In this document: positions 15,006 through 24,419 of the stretch, in pieces
How positions within the stretch are numbered: position 1 is the first letter of the stretch
Layout: each line of letters starts with the position of its first letter
NCBI GenBank assembly: GCA_009784935.1
Contig: WQXI01000017.1
Span: forward strand, 1 to 43,274
DNA length: 43,274 nucleotides
Direction: 5' to 3'
Source: Treponema sp.
Lineage (GTDB): Bacteria > Spirochaetota > Spirochaetia > Treponematales > Breznakiellaceae
Made by a program: the position numbers and the translations under genes
Notes under the pieces: model-generated
What the model was told of the DNA's origin: nothing
Seen by the model: only the letters and a program-made list of their open reading frames with translations
The model's database searches: none

Positions 15006-15990
15006 CATGCTTGATATTAAAGCTCTGACTGTCTGCGTAAAAAAAGAAAAAAAAACTTTTATAATACTCGATAATATTAGTTTTTCTATTAAAGAAGGCG
15101 AAATACTCGGACTTGCAGGAGAATCCGGCTGCGGAAAGAGCATTACAGCGCTCTCAATACCAAATCTGCTGCCGCAGAATATAAGTGTTTTAAAAGGCGA
15201 AATTAATTACAACAACTGCAATTTAGTTTTATTAAAAGAAAAAGAATTGTGCGGCATAAGAGGCAATGAAATTGCGGTTATTTTTCAGGATGTAAGACAG
15301 TCGTTAAATCCAATGATTAGGATTGGAAAACAAATTACAGAATCCTTAGAATTATCTCAGCGTTTAAGAAAGCAAAAAATCGATAAGGAAAATAATAAAA
15401 CTGCTGTTACAGACATATTAAAAACACTTGGATTTAACAATCCTCAAAAAATATTTAATGCATTTCCTCATCAGCTTTCCGGCGGTATGTGCCAAAGGAT
15501 TGTAACTGCAATAGCGGCAATTAAGCGTCCTAAACTGCTTTTAGCTGACGAGCCTTCCAGTTCTCTTGACGAAGAAAGCCAAGAAAAATGCCTTTCTCTT
15601 TTAAAAGAAATGAACCAAAAACACAAAACATCGCTTCTTGTAATCTCTCATGATCTTTCGATAATTCGGCAATTTTGCAGCCGTTATCTGATAATGTATG
15701 CAGGAAAAATAATAGAAGAAGGTCCTTCCGAACTTCTTTATACTCCATTACATCCGTATACGAACGCGCTTATTAACGCTGCTCCTCACAAAGATAAACG
15801 GGGCAGTAATTTAAAAAATATCCATGGGAAAGTTCCTTCTATAGAAGATCGAAAAGACGGCTGTCCTTTTGCGCCGCGCTGCGCAAAGGCTCAATTAAAA
15901 TGTATAGAAGAGTTTCCTCAGGCTAAAGAATTTAAAAACCGCAGGGTTTTTTGCAGCTTCCCTGAGCTAACAGGAGGGAACAATGAGTGA
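14998..15990 (+). CDS. ABC transporter ATP-binding protein, DppD/OppD type
   Basis: A 330-residue ATPase powering the importer. It has Walker A GESGCGKS, the Q-loop at VIFQDVRQSLNP, the signature LSGGMCQR, Walker B LLLADEPSSSLD and the switch His in VISHDLS. The C-terminal extension holds the oligopeptide/dipeptide transporter C-terminal domain, with CPFAPRCAKAQLKC, which in relatives binds an Fe-S cluster or is structural. A strong GGAGG precedes the ATG at 14998, inside the previous gene. Ends 8 bases into the next ATPase gene. Confidence 0.94.
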   Translation: MADMLDIKALTVCVKKEKKTFIILDNISFSIKEGEILGLAGESGCGKSITALSIPNLLPQNISVLKGEINYNNCNLVLLKEKELCGIRGNEIAVIFQDVRQSLNPMIRIGKQITESLELSQRLRKQKIDKENNKTAVTDILKTLGFNNPQKIFNAFPHQLSGGMCQRIVTAIAAIKRPKLLLADEPSSSLDEESQEKCLSLLKEMNQKHKTSLLVISHDLSIIRQFCSRYLIMYAGKIIEEGPSELLYTPLHPYTNALINAAPHKDKRGSNLKNIHGKVPSIEDRKDGCPFAPRCAKAQLKCIEEFPQAKEFKNRRVFCSFPELTGGNNE

Positions 15991-16651
15991 ACTTCTGGTA
16001 AAAAATGTTTCTAATTATTACATAGACCGCAAGTTTGGTTTTTTCGGAAAAAAAGAAATTAAACCTGTTTTAAACAATATAAATATGGAAATAAAAAAGG
16101 GAGAAATTTACGGTTTAACAGGCAAATCGGGCTGCGGCAAAACAACTCTGGCGCGCTGTATTTTAGGACTTATAGATTACGAAGGAGAGATACTCTTAAA
16201 CGGCGAAAAGGATATATCGGGCATTCAAATGGTGTTTCAGGACCCCGGCGCTTCATTAAATCCAACAAAAAAAATAGGCTGGCTTATCGAAGAGCCGCTT
16301 GTAATACATAAAAGAGGCAATCATGAAGAACGAAAAAACATGGTCAATAAAATGCTTCTTAGGGTTGGACTTGATTCTTCTTACAAATCACGGCGAGTCC
16401 ATGAACTAAGCGGCGGGCAAAAACAGCGCGTTTGCATTGCGCGCTCATTAATTATTAAACCTCGTCTTTTAATAGCTGACGAAGCAATAAGCTCATTAGA
16501 TGTTTCTGCAGGCGCGCAGATACTAAATCTTTTTAAAAAACTGCACAAAAACATGGGGCTCAGTATTCTTTTTATTTCGCACAATAAAGACGCTGTTGAG
16601 TATCTTTGCGATAGAATCGCTGTAATGGAAAAGGGAAAAATTAATTCTTAA
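15983..16651 (+). CDS. ABC transporter ATP-binding protein, DppF/OppF type, short
   Basis: A 222-residue ATPase, the partner of the DppD-type subunit. It has Walker [10 protein letters not shown]-loop [15 protein letters not shown], signature LSGGQKQR, Walker [13 protein letters not shown] and the His switch LFISHNKD. It is shorter than usual DppF/OppF (about 310-330 residues) because it stops right after the nucleotide-binding domain and lacks the oligopeptide C-terminal domain. An AGGAGG site precedes the ATG. Its end overlaps the convergent UPF0210 gene by 11 bases, with no room for a terminator. Confidence 0.93.
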   Translation: MSELLVKNVSNYYIDRKFGFFGKKEIKPVLNNINMEIKKGEIYGLTGKSGCGKTTLARCILGLIDYEGEILLNGEKDISGIQMVFQDPGASLNPTKKIGWLIEEPLVIHKRGNHEERKNMVNKMLLRVGLDSSYKSRRVHELSGGQKQRVCIARSLIIKPRLLIADEAISSLDVSAGAQILNLFKKLHKNMGLSILFISHNKDAVEYLCDRIAVMEKGKINS

Positions 16652-18002
16652 AGCTGTGAATCGGCGCGGGGATTCTGCCGCCGCGTTTTATGAATGCATC
16701 GCTTTTTGCGCTGTTAACTGCCATTATAGGAGAGCCGCCGAGTAAGCCGCCGAACTCCGCCCACTCGCCGCACTTTTTACCGGGTACGGGAATTACGCGC
16801 ACTGCTGTTGTTTTATTATTCACCATGCCTATTGCCATTTCATCAGCAATAATAGCGGCAATAGTTTCTGCAGAAGTATCGCCGGGAATCGGTATCATAT
16901 CTAATCCTACAGAACAAACACAAGTCATTGCTTCTAGCTTATCGATAGAGATCGAACCGCTCTTTACCGCTTCTACCATGCCTTCGTCTTCTGACACAGG
17001 AATAAACGCTCCGGAAAAACCGCCTACATGAGTCGATGCCATAATGCCGCCTTTTTTTACCATATCAGTTAACATCGCAAGCGCGGCGGTTGTTCCATGA
17101 GTTCCGCATTTTTCAACTCCCATTGCTTCCAGTATACGCGCTACAGAATCTCCAACTGCGGGTGTCGGCGCCAGCGATAAATCAAGAATCCCAAACGGAA
17201 CTCCAATACGGCGCGCTGCTTCTTTTCCTACAAGCTGTCCCATGCGGGTAATTTTAAATGCAGTTTTTTTAATTACGTCAGCTAATTCATCAAAACTTAA
17301 ATCACCGCAATTTTCTAATGCCGCTTTTATAACTCCGGGCCCGGATACGCCTACATTAAGAACTGATTCTGACTCCCCTACCCCATGAAAAGCGCCTGCC
17401 ATAAACGGATTGTCTTCTGGCGCATTGCAAAATACAACAAGTTTTGCGCAGCCTATGCCGTCATTTTCTTTTGTCGCCTCTGCAATTTTTTTTATTATAT
17501 CACCCATCATTGCAACAGCGTTCATATTAATGCCGCTCTTGCTTGACGCGACATTTACAGAAGCGCATATTTTTTCTGTCTGCGAAAGCGCTCTTGGCAG
17601 TGATTTTATTAATATCTCATCGCCGTCAGAAATACCCTTATGCACCAAAGCGGAAAAACCGCCTATAAAATCTACACCGAGTTCCTTTGCTGTTTCGTCT
17701 AAGGCTTGAGCAAACGGAGTATAATCGTTTTCACCGGAAGAAGCGGCAACAAGAGATATCGGAGTAACAGAAATTCTCTTATTAATAATAGGAATTCCAA
17801 ATTCTGTTTCTATATCACATCCTGTTTTTACCAAAGGACCTGCGACGCGCAAAAGTTTTTCTCTTATTTTTTTACGGGTCGCATCTCCAGAAGAACAAAC
17901 GCAATCCAATAAAGAAACACCTAATGTGATGGCGCGGATATCAAGTTTATAACGAAGAAACATGTCGATTGTTTCTTTAATTTCAAACGGCGTATACAGC
18001 AT
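16641..18002 (-). CDS. UPF0210 / PFL-family protein of unknown function
   Basis: A 453-residue cytoplasmic protein matching the UPF0210 (DUF711, PFL) family at full length. Conserved blocks include the N-terminal [29 protein letters not shown], the Gly-rich [65 protein letters not shown], and [10 protein letters not shown]. The fold is related to pyruvate-formate-lyase-like barrels, but no Gly-radical motif was recognised and no reaction is established for the family. It follows the ACT-domain gene at 18026, and this UPF0237-UPF0210 pairing is conserved in many bacteria. The two products may act together, with the ACT domain as a ligand sensor. Confidence 0.9.
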   Translation of the reverse strand: MLYTPFEIKETIDMFLRYKLDIRAITLGVSLLDCVCSSGDATRKKIREKLLRVAGPLVKTGCDIETEFGIPIINKRISVTPISLVAASSGENDYTPFAQALDETAKELGVDFIGGFSALVHKGISDGDEILIKSLPRALSQTEKICASVNVASSKSGINMNAVAMMGDIIKKIAEATKENDGIGCAKLVVFCNAPEDNPFMAGAFHGVGESESVLNVGVSGPGVIKAALENCGDLSFDELADVIKKTAFKITRMGQLVGKEAARRIGVPFGILDLSLAPTPAVGDSVARILEAMGVEKCGTHGTTAALAMLTDMVKKGGIMASTHVGGFSGAFIPVSEDEGMVEAVKSGSISIDKLEAMTCVCSVGLDMIPIPGDTSAETIAAIIADEMAIGMVNNKTTAVRVIPVPGKKCGEWAEFGGLLGGSPIMAVNSAKSDAFIKRGGRIPAPIHSFKN

Positions 18003-18025
18003 TAATCACCTACAGAATAATTTTA

Positions 18026-18295
18026 TTATATTCTATGCATTGCGGAGAATACTTTTTCGTGCATAAGACTTATGCTTACATTTAATGTATCTCCGAGACT
18101 GTTAAGTTCTTTTTTTATTTCTTCCAATGCCTTGGAACAGGAGCTGATATTTACCATCATCATCATTACAAAGTTTCCGCTTAATACAGTCTGCGATATA
18201 TCTTCGATATTAATACCGCGTTCCGCCAAGAAAGCGGAAACTTTTGCAATTATTCCGACTTTATCCGTACCTACAACAGTTATGATTGCGTTCAT
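18026..18295 (-). CDS. ACT-domain protein, UPF0237
   Basis: An 89-residue protein that is a single ACT domain plus a short tail, the UPF0237 family. It opens with AIITVVGTDKVGIIAKVSAFLAERGINIEDISQTV, the classic ACT ligand-binding turn (DKVGI) and first helix. The second half has VMMMMVNIS followed by the helix EEIKKELNSLGDTLNVSISLMHEKVF. ACT domains bind amino acids or similar small molecules. The gene overlaps the upstream TPR gene by four bases (ATGA) and precedes the UPF0210 gene, an arrangement that suggests co-regulation. The sensed ligand is unknown. Confidence 0.9.
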   Translation of the reverse strand: MNAIITVVGTDKVGIIAKVSAFLAERGINIEDISQTVLSGNFVMMMMVNISSCSKALEEIKKELNSLGDTLNVSISLMHEKVFSAMHRI

Positions 18296-20232
18296 AAGCT
18301 TCTTAGAATTCTTTCCGCTTCTGCCCTGCTGGAATAATTAGGATTACGGTTTATCAAGTCCTGAAGATAACGTCTAGCTTCGGGAAACTGTTCCAGCGTT
18401 ACGCAGATTTTGCCTAATTCGAACATCGCGTCCCAATTGTTAGGAGCTAAACGAAGCACAGCCTGATACGATTCCTGCGCCTTTAGATGATCGCCTGATG
18501 CAGCATAAGCGCGCGCAAGATTAAATCTTACTGTTGCGTCATTTGGTCTTGCTATTAACGCGCGTTCATAATGAACAATACTGTAAGACCAGTTTTCCTG
18601 CCTTGTATAAACTGCGCCTAAATTATTATTGACTTCAAAGTTTGCGGGCTCAATCGCATAGGCTTCGTTTAAATACGCAATAGCTTCCGAAAAATTTCCT
18701 GCAGTTAAAAGAATGTTTCCAAGATTTATTCTTGGGCGGATATATCTTGGGTCAAGAGATGCCGCTGTTCTGTATGCGCTGATCGCTAGATCATTCGCGC
18801 CTGACGCTTCCAGCGCCTGACCTAATGTATAAACATAAATCGCATTGGTAGGAGCAGCGTCTACCGCTATTCTCGCGTGATTAATAGCCTCGTTATTTTT
18901 TCTGAGATCCATTTTTACGCGCGCCATATTGTAATTGGTCTGCGGATCTGCCGGCTCTATCGATAATGCTCTTGTAAAAAGATTTTCCGCTTCTACATGG
19001 TTTCCCGCTTCGCCTTGAGCCGCCGCAAGTTCGCGTAATGTGCTTATGTCATTCGGGTTATACTGCAATGCTCTTGTAAATGCCTGTACAGCGCCTCTCG
19101 CGTCCCCTCTGGAAATTAGAATTCTCCCGATCTCCCTGTGAGCCGCAAAGTAATCCGCTCTTATGGCAACTGCCTGCCGGTATGCGGCAAGCGCGTCATC
19201 TAGCCTGTTTAGCGCGCGGAATGTTCCGCCAAGATTATACCACGACGGATCATAATTAGGATTTAACCTTGTAGCAGACTGAAAAGCGTCTCTTGCTTCC
19301 GGAAAACGCCTGCCTATAAATAAAACTCTTCCTAGTTCATGGAAATACATAAAATTATTTTGATCCAGACGAGCTGCTTCTCTAAATGAATTAATCGCTC
19401 TGTCATTCTGGTTTGCGTCACGCGAAATGCGTCCGAGAACAAAGTGAGGCAGAGCCTGCGTTGCGTCTTTTGCCAATGCGTCATTTGCATGCTGAGTTGC
19501 ATTTGTCAGAGATTCTCTTCCGCCCGGCGTATTGCGGTGCTCCCTTGAATAATCATAATAAGCGTCAGCCATATCAGCTAACTTTTGTGATTCAAAGCGC
19601 GATTCGCCGGCAGGGATAAGTCTTTTTGCTTCATTAAACAACTGCGTTCCCCCGGCAAGGTCGCCCGAAGAAAGCCTTGCTTTTCCGTCAGCGACAAGAT
19701 TGTTAACGCGCCGCATTATTTCCTGCATTTCGCGGCTTGCTCTCGCAAGTTCTTCTTCCTGAGATCTTCTGCGGGCTTCTTCCGCTTCTGCTGCAGCTCT
19801 GCGCGCGGCGGCTGCTTCGTCATCAGCTGACGAAACAGAAGACGATGCGTTAGACTGAACAACAACCGGCCTGTTTAAACTTGACGCAAGCGCTTGATTC
19901 TGCCTTCGCAGTTCTTCGATAAGCGCATTATTCATCGCTTCCGCGCTGCTGGTACCGCTTCTGTCCATACTTAGAATAATGCGCTGAAGTTCGCGCGCGT
20001 CTTCGTCTTCAGGATTTTCGATTAAAAGACCATCCAGCAAATTTAACGCTCTGTCAAATTCTCCTGCTGCCGCATAATCTGTAGCAAGACGCAGAATATT
20101 CAATCTCCTTGCGTCTCCGCCTGATAAAGATAAATCGTCGTTACTTCCGCATGTCTGAACCAAAATGATTACAATAACAGCTATAATCACCAGCCCAATG
20201 CCGGAAAAAATAATTAACTTTTCTCTTGACAT
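18292..20232 (-). CDS. Membrane-anchored TPR protein
   Basis: A 646-residue protein with an N-terminal uncleaved signal anchor (residues about 5-27), so the body faces the periplasm. After it come a short TPR (LATDYAAAGEFDRALNLLDGLLIENPED), a Ser/Ala linker, and an Ala/Arg/Glu-rich coiled-coil at about 145-185. The rest is a long array of canonical 34-residue TPR units (for example ALPHFVLGRISRDANQNDRAI, WYNLGGTFRALNRLDDALAAYRQAV). This looks like a periplasmic scaffold typical of spirochaetes. It lies 18 bases after the gene at 20251 and overlaps the ACT gene by four bases. Partner unknown. Confidence 0.85.
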   Translation of the reverse strand: MSREKLIIFSGIGLVIIAVIVIILVQTCGSNDDLSLSGGDARRLNILRLATDYAAAGEFDRALNLLDGLLIENPEDEDARELQRIILSMDRSGTSSAEAMNNALIEELRRQNQALASSLNRPVVVQSNASSSVSSADDEAAAARRAAAEAEEARRRSQEEELARASREMQEIMRRVNNLVADGKARLSSGDLAGGTQLFNEAKRLIPAGESRFESQKLADMADAYYDYSREHRNTPGGRESLTNATQHANDALAKDATQALPHFVLGRISRDANQNDRAINSFREAARLDQNNFMYFHELGRVLFIGRRFPEARDAFQSATRLNPNYDPSWYNLGGTFRALNRLDDALAAYRQAVAIRADYFAAHREIGRILISRGDARGAVQAFTRALQYNPNDISTLRELAAAQGEAGNHVEAENLFTRALSIEPADPQTNYNMARVKMDLRKNNEAINHARIAVDAAPTNAIYVYTLGQALEASGANDLAISAYRTAASLDPRYIRPRINLGNILLTAGNFSEAIAYLNEAYAIEPANFEVNNNLGAVYTRQENWSYSIVHYERALIARPNDATVRFNLARAYAASGDHLKAQESYQAVLRLAPNNWDAMFELGKICVTLEQFPEARRYLQDLINRNPNYSSRAEAERILRSL

Positions 20233-20250
20233 TAATTTCCCCTCTTTAAA

Positions 20251-20949
20251 TTAATCTAGTTCAAATTCACCATCGTAGTGTTCGATATTTTCTGATCCTG
20301 CAGATAATCCCTGGCTTGAATCAGAAAGGGATTGAAGAGACGCAGAAACGGATTCTAAAAGTTTTGCTCTTTCTTCTTCCAGCCTGCGGGCTTCTTCTTC
20401 TGCAATAATTTTTCTCATTTCTTCTGCCGCAATATCAGAACGTATCAAGTTTATTAATTGTTCGATATTGGGTCTTTGCACAGAACGCGGTTCCAATACA
20501 AGATACTGTTCATAATCCGCAACAGCGCTTAAAAGCTGCCCTGATTTTATCCGTGTATTTGCTCTGCCAAGGTAAGCATTGGGAAAAACAGCACTGGTGC
20601 TTATAGCCTGCGAATAAAACTGTTCCGCAAGGTCATTGTTTCCCCTTCTAAAATATACATTCCCAAGGTTATTCGCGACAATAGCTGATTGGTTCCCTGC
20701 CATCGGCAGAACCCGTCTGTAAATAGCAATTGCGTCATCCGGCCTATTGAGCTGTTCATAAACGATTCCAAGATAAAGGTAGGCAGTAACATTAGACGGC
20801 TCTTCGGCAAGGGCGCGTTCGAGAAAAGCAACCGCTCCAGAAGGATTGTTCTGCATCATTAGTTCTTCGCCTCTGGTTAAATTTGACTGCCCGTAGCAAA
20901 AAACAGTCAAAATTGCCGATATGCAAAAAATTAAGGTTTTTTTCATCAT
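20251..20949 (-). CDS. Exported TPR protein
   Basis: A 232-residue protein with a cleavable signal peptide (MMKKTLIFCISAILTVFCYGQ), followed by about four TPR units (residues about 25-160). A Glu/Arg-rich helix ends the protein (EEMRKIIAEEEARRLEEERAKLLESV), together with a short Ser-rich acidic tail. Likely periplasmic or outer-membrane associated. AGGAAG at 20960-20955 sets the start, at either of two adjacent ATGs. A TATAAT at 20966-20961 is too close to the start to serve a normal leader. It is the first gene of the minus-strand unit through 16641. Confidence 0.82.
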   Translation of the reverse strand: MMKKTLIFCISAILTVFCYGQSNLTRGEELMMQNNPSGAVAFLERALAEEPSNVTAYLYLGIVYEQLNRPDDAIAIYRRVLPMAGNQSAIVANNLGNVYFRRGNNDLAEQFYSQAISTSAVFPNAYLGRANTRIKSGQLLSAVADYEQYLVLEPRSVQRPNIEQLINLIRSDIAAEEMRKIIAEEEARRLEEERAKLLESVSASLQSLSDSSQGLSAGSENIEHYDGEFELD

Positions 20950-21040
20950 ATTAACTTCCTATTATACTTAATATACACTAAAATAAAGAAGATATCTTAT
21001 TACATTATCGATTATATTATCGACAAAAAAAGGCTAGTTT

Positions 21041-21709
21041 TTGAAAATACTCTGTATTTCTGACCAAATAGACCCTCAAGTTTATTCTCCCCAGATAAAA
21101 GAGCGTTTTGCCGATATTGATTTGATTCTGTCTGCCGGAGACCTCCCAATGGATTATCTGGATTTTATCATATCATCCCTAAATAAACCACTTTTCTTTG
21201 TATTTGGTAACCACCATACAGAAGATTTAAAGCATTATAAAAAGCTCTGGAATACCCCCGAAATAACTGTAGAAAACGAATACATGGGCTGCGGCGCGAT
21301 TCATTTGGGATCAAAGATTAAGGCCGAAGGGGGATTTATTCTGGCTGGTTTCGGCGGTTCAATGCGTTATAATAACGGCTCTAACCAGTTTACAGAATTT
21401 GAAATGTTCATAGAAATTATTAAAATAATCCCCAGCCTTTTATGGAATCGAATCACCCGAGGCAGGTTTGTTGATGTTCTATTGACTCATGCTCCGCCAA
21501 AGGGCATTCATGACAGAAAAGATAAATGCCATTGGGGATTTAAAGCCTATTTATGGTTTATAAGGACATTTAAGCCAAAATTATTTATTCACGGTCATAT
21601 TCATTTATATGATCTAGCAGATGTGCGCTGTACAAAATTTAACGAAACCACAGTAATAAACGCGTTCAGCCATTATGTTGTCAATCTTGGAGATATTAAT
21701 GGAAATTGA
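21041..21709 (+). CDS. Metallophosphoesterase (calcineurin-like)
   Basis: A 222-residue calcineurin-like phosphoesterase. The metal-binding motifs appear in order: Asp8 in ISDQID (a variant of the usual DxH, with Gln at the His position), GD in LILSAGDLP, GNHH, THAPP, and GHIH near the C-terminus. Likely a two-metal hydrolase of phosphate esters; substrate unknown. The start is TTG at 21041 with a weak ribosome-binding site. The next gene begins 11 bases before its stop, so the two form one transcription unit. Confidence 0.85.
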   Translation: MKILCISDQIDPQVYSPQIKERFADIDLILSAGDLPMDYLDFIISSLNKPLFFVFGNHHTEDLKHYKKLWNTPEITVENEYMGCGAIHLGSKIKAEGGFILAGFGGSMRYNNGSNQFTEFEMFIEIIKIIPSLLWNRITRGRFVDVLLTHAPPKGIHDRKDKCHWGFKAYLWFIRTFKPKLFIHGHIHLYDLADVRCTKFNETTVINAFSHYVVNLGDINGN

Positions 21710-22625
21710 CGCGATAACTCAGCAGGCATCAGAAGATTTTTCGCGCGCGAGAGGAAGGGCGATTCTTTCTCAGATACAGAATTTTTTAAATACAGATCGT
21801 GACAGACTGCTTTCTTTTAATGATGTTAAAGATATTCTCAAGCCTAAAAACGAAGTATACATGGGTAATCAGACAGTACCCATTAAACAGGTTGCCGGCA
21901 GCGAAGGGCGCTATCATGATTTTAATAAATATTTTCTTCCTAAAAGAGAACATATGCGTTATAGATGGCAGAGAGTTGACGAAGCGCATATAAGGGATAT
22001 TATTCTGCCTCCTATTTTACTGTACGAAATCGGCGGAGTGTATTTTGTCCGTGACGGCAACCACCGCGTATCTGTAGCTAAAATGCAGAATGTAGAATTT
22101 ATTGACGCAGAAGTTATAAGCCTCTCGACAGAGATTAATTTAAAGCCGTCAATGACTACAGAAGAACTGCGTGACGCTCTCATTGCCTACGAAAAAAATA
22201 TTTTTTACAGCGAAACTAAGTTCGGAGAGCTTACAAAGTTTTGGGATTTAAATTTTAGTTCGCCCGGGCGTTATGATGTAATTTACAATCATATACTTGT
22301 TCATAAGTATTATTTAAACGAAGGTAAAGAAGAAGAGCTTCCATTTAGCGACGCGCTTTCTTCGTGGTACACCAATGTATTCAGTCCTGTGATATCCATA
22401 ATAAGGGAACAATGGCTTTTGGCAAATTTTCCCGGCAGAACAGAAGCTGATCTTTATGTTTGGATTATTAAACATTGGGATTTTTTAAAAAAGAAATACG
22501 GCAAATATTCGCTTTCTAAAGCAGCGGGAGATTTTTCTAAAAAATACGGACAGGACAAAGGCAGGTTTTTTAGGATACTATCTATATTTATAAATAAGAT
22601 TTTTCACGCAGGAAGGAAGGTGTAA
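21699..22625 (+). CDS. ParB/sulfiredoxin-fold domain protein of unknown function
   Basis: A 308-residue protein. The start was set at ATG 21699, where GGAG lies about seven bases upstream, rather than at the TTG at 21675. Residues of about 85-140 include ILPPILLYEIGGVYFVRDGNHRVSVAKM, the loop characteristic of ParB/sulfiredoxin-like nuclease folds, where the GNHR motif binds phosphate or nucleotide. There is no helix-turn-helix typical of chromosome-partition ParB, so it is not a partition protein. The C-terminal 160 residues are of mixed helix with several conserved Trp. Related actinobacterial proteins are annotated as ParB-like or DUF4032. Precise function unknown. Confidence 0.7.
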   Translation: MEIDAITQQASEDFSRARGRAILSQIQNFLNTDRDRLLSFNDVKDILKPKNEVYMGNQTVPIKQVAGSEGRYHDFNKYFLPKREHMRYRWQRVDEAHIRDIILPPILLYEIGGVYFVRDGNHRVSVAKMQNVEFIDAEVISLSTEINLKPSMTTEELRDALIAYEKNIFYSETKFGELTKFWDLNFSSPGRYDVIYNHILVHKYYLNEGKEEELPFSDALSSWYTNVFSPVISIIREQWLLANFPGRTEADLYVWIIKHWDFLKKKYGKYSLSKAAGDFSKKYGQDKGRFFRILSIFINKIFHAGRKV

Positions 22626-22626
22626 A

Positions 22627-23490
22627 TTGGCTGTTTTATCAATCCAATCGCATGTAGTTTACGGTTATGCCGGAAACACAGCGGCTGTTTTTCCTATGCA
22701 GCGGCTCGGAAACGAAGTATGGGCTGTTAATACTGTCGAGTTTTCCAATCATACAGGGTATGGCTCATGGCGCGGAAAAATACTTGGAGCAGAACTTGCG
22801 GCAGATTTAATTACTGCGTTAGAAGAAAGAAATGTGCTTGATAAATGCGATGCTGTGCTTTCCGGCTATCTTGGCGGAGCTGATATAGGCAAAGTCATCC
22901 ATGACGCTGTAAAAAAAGCGCGGAAATATTCTCCAAACGTTTTATACTGCTGTGATCCTGTAATGGGTGATATCGGCAGAGGGCTCTATGTTAAACCTGA
23001 CATACCTGAGATTTTTAAAAACGAACTTGTTCCGTTAGCTGATATTGTGTGCCCAAACCAATTTGAAATTGAGACTCTTACCGATGTTAAGGTTGATTCA
23101 TTGGACAGCGCTGTCAAAGCAATAAATATTCTGCATAATATGGGTCCTTCTATTGTGCTTTTGACTAGTTATAAAGAAGAAAACGGCTGCCTCGGTATAA
23201 TTGCATCTGATAAAAATCAAATATATAAAATTACTACTCCTGAGCTCCCAATAGGAAACAATGCAGCCGGAACAGGAGACATGACAGCGGCAGTGTTTTT
23301 ATCGCGTTTTTTAGAAACAAAAAATCTGTCAAAAACCCTTGAGCTCTGCACTGCCTCTGTTTACAGTATTTTAGAAGAAAGTTATAACTACTACAAAGAT
23401 TCAGAAAAAAAACTGGAACTCAGAATAATTAACGCTCAAGACCAGCTTATATCTCCGTCTCACTATTTTAAAGCGGAAAAAATCAAATAA
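22627..23490 (+). CDS. pdxY: Pyridoxal kinase PdxY
   Basis: A 287-residue PfkB-fold kinase that phosphorylates pyridoxal to PLP in the vitamin B6 salvage pathway. It begins with VLSIQSHVVYGYAGNTAAVFPMQRLG, which carries the substrate site, and has CDAVLSGYLG, CCDPVMGD and ADIVCPNQFEIETL. The ATP/anion-hole motif is AAGTGDMTAAVFLSRFLE, with the catalytic Asp in GTGD. The C-terminal AQDQLISPSHYFKAEKI matches E. coli PdxY, which separates it from PdxK. The start is TTG at 22627, with GGAAGGAAGG just upstream. It shares one base (TAATG) with the next gene. Confidence 0.95.
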   Translation: MAVLSIQSHVVYGYAGNTAAVFPMQRLGNEVWAVNTVEFSNHTGYGSWRGKILGAELAADLITALEERNVLDKCDAVLSGYLGGADIGKVIHDAVKKARKYSPNVLYCCDPVMGDIGRGLYVKPDIPEIFKNELVPLADIVCPNQFEIETLTDVKVDSLDSAVKAINILHNMGPSIVLLTSYKEENGCLGIIASDKNQIYKITTPELPIGNNAAGTGDMTAAVFLSRFLETKNLSKTLELCTASVYSILEESYNYYKDSEKKLELRIINAQDQLISPSHYFKAEKIK

Positions 23491-24419
23491 TGAAGCAAAA
23501 TACCGCAAACTGGAGCAAGCTCTCTCCTTACGACCGTTATTTTGATTTTATATCTCAGGATATAGATCGTTATGCAGTTTTACTTTCCCATATAGAATCG
23601 CTCAAATTGAATTCTGCGGTTATTAATATAGAAGGGAACAAGCATATTTTTATTTTTCCGCATGGACAAAAATCACTGCGCACAGCAGGAGGAGTATTTC
23701 CTTATAAGGATACTTCTCCTTATTTACTTTCTGCCCATTATGACAGAGTAAGCGGAAGCTCCGGCGCTAACGATAACAGCATAGCTGTTTTTCATTTGTT
23801 AAAAGCTGCAATCTTACTTGAAAAAAACAAAGCAGAAAACTGGATAATTGTATTTACAGACAAAGAAGAATTAAAAGAAGGAGAAAGTTTGGAAGACCAA
23901 GGGTCTTTTACACTGGCAAAAAAGATAAAAACATGGGGGCTTTCTAAAGCAAAAATATATAATTTTGACGCCTGCGGAACCGGCAATGTTTTTATTGTTT
24001 CTACAACGACAGATCATATATTAAAAGACAGCGAACAGGCGAATATTAAAAAAGTAAGAAAAGAAATAAGGCAGCTGCGCGACTATGCGCTGGAAACTGC
24101 TGATTTACTGCGGATAGAAAAAATACTGCTCGCTCCTACTCCATTCTCTGACGATGTCGGTTTTTTACGCGCAGGGCTTGCGGCACAGACAATCACAATA
24201 CTGCCTGCCCATGAAGCTGACAAATACGAAGCATTACTGCGCAGCAGAAGCGATTTTGCCGATGTGATTATTTCCGGAAAAATTAAAGAACCCAGCGAAA
24301 GACGCTGTCTCCCCGAAACATGGCGGTGTATCAACAACGCGAATGATACCTACACGCGTCTTACACCGCAATATTTTGAAGAAGTAGTCCGCTTTATAAC
24401 AGAACTTATTAGTCACTGA
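23490..24419 (+). CDS. M28-family zinc-peptidase-like protein
   Basis: A 309-residue cytoplasmic protein, as it has no signal peptide. The zinc ligands of M28 aminopeptidases are placed correctly: His83 in SAHYDR, Asp95 in SGANDNS, the Glu126-Glu127 pair in FTDKEEL, Asp160 in FDACG, and a late His in PAHEADKYE. It is therefore likely an active two-zinc exopeptidase or amidohydrolase. The start shares a base with the pdxY stop, so the two are co-translated. Its end overlaps the convergent barrel gene by 11 bases. The natural substrate is unknown. Confidence 0.8.
   Translation: MKQNTANWSKLSPYDRYFDFISQDIDRYAVLLSHIESLKLNSAVINIEGNKHIFIFPHGQKSLRTAGGVFPYKDTSPYLLSAHYDRVSGSSGANDNSIAVFHLLKAAILLEKNKAENWIIVFTDKEELKEGESLEDQGSFTLAKKIKTWGLSKAKIYNFDACGTGNVFIVSTTTDHILKDSEQANIKKVRKEIRQLRDYALETADLLRIEKILLAPTPFSDDVGFLRAGLAAQTITILPAHEADKYEALLRSRSDFADVIISGKIKEPSERRCLPETWRCINNANDTYTRLTPQYFEEVVRFITELISH

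Noticed and set aside
11747-16651. Nickel or other metal importer (NikABCDE) for hydrogenase
   Set aside because: The adjacent maturases serve [FeFe]-hydrogenase, which does not need nickel, and no nickel-specific residue pattern was recognised. The broad peptide-type call is safer.
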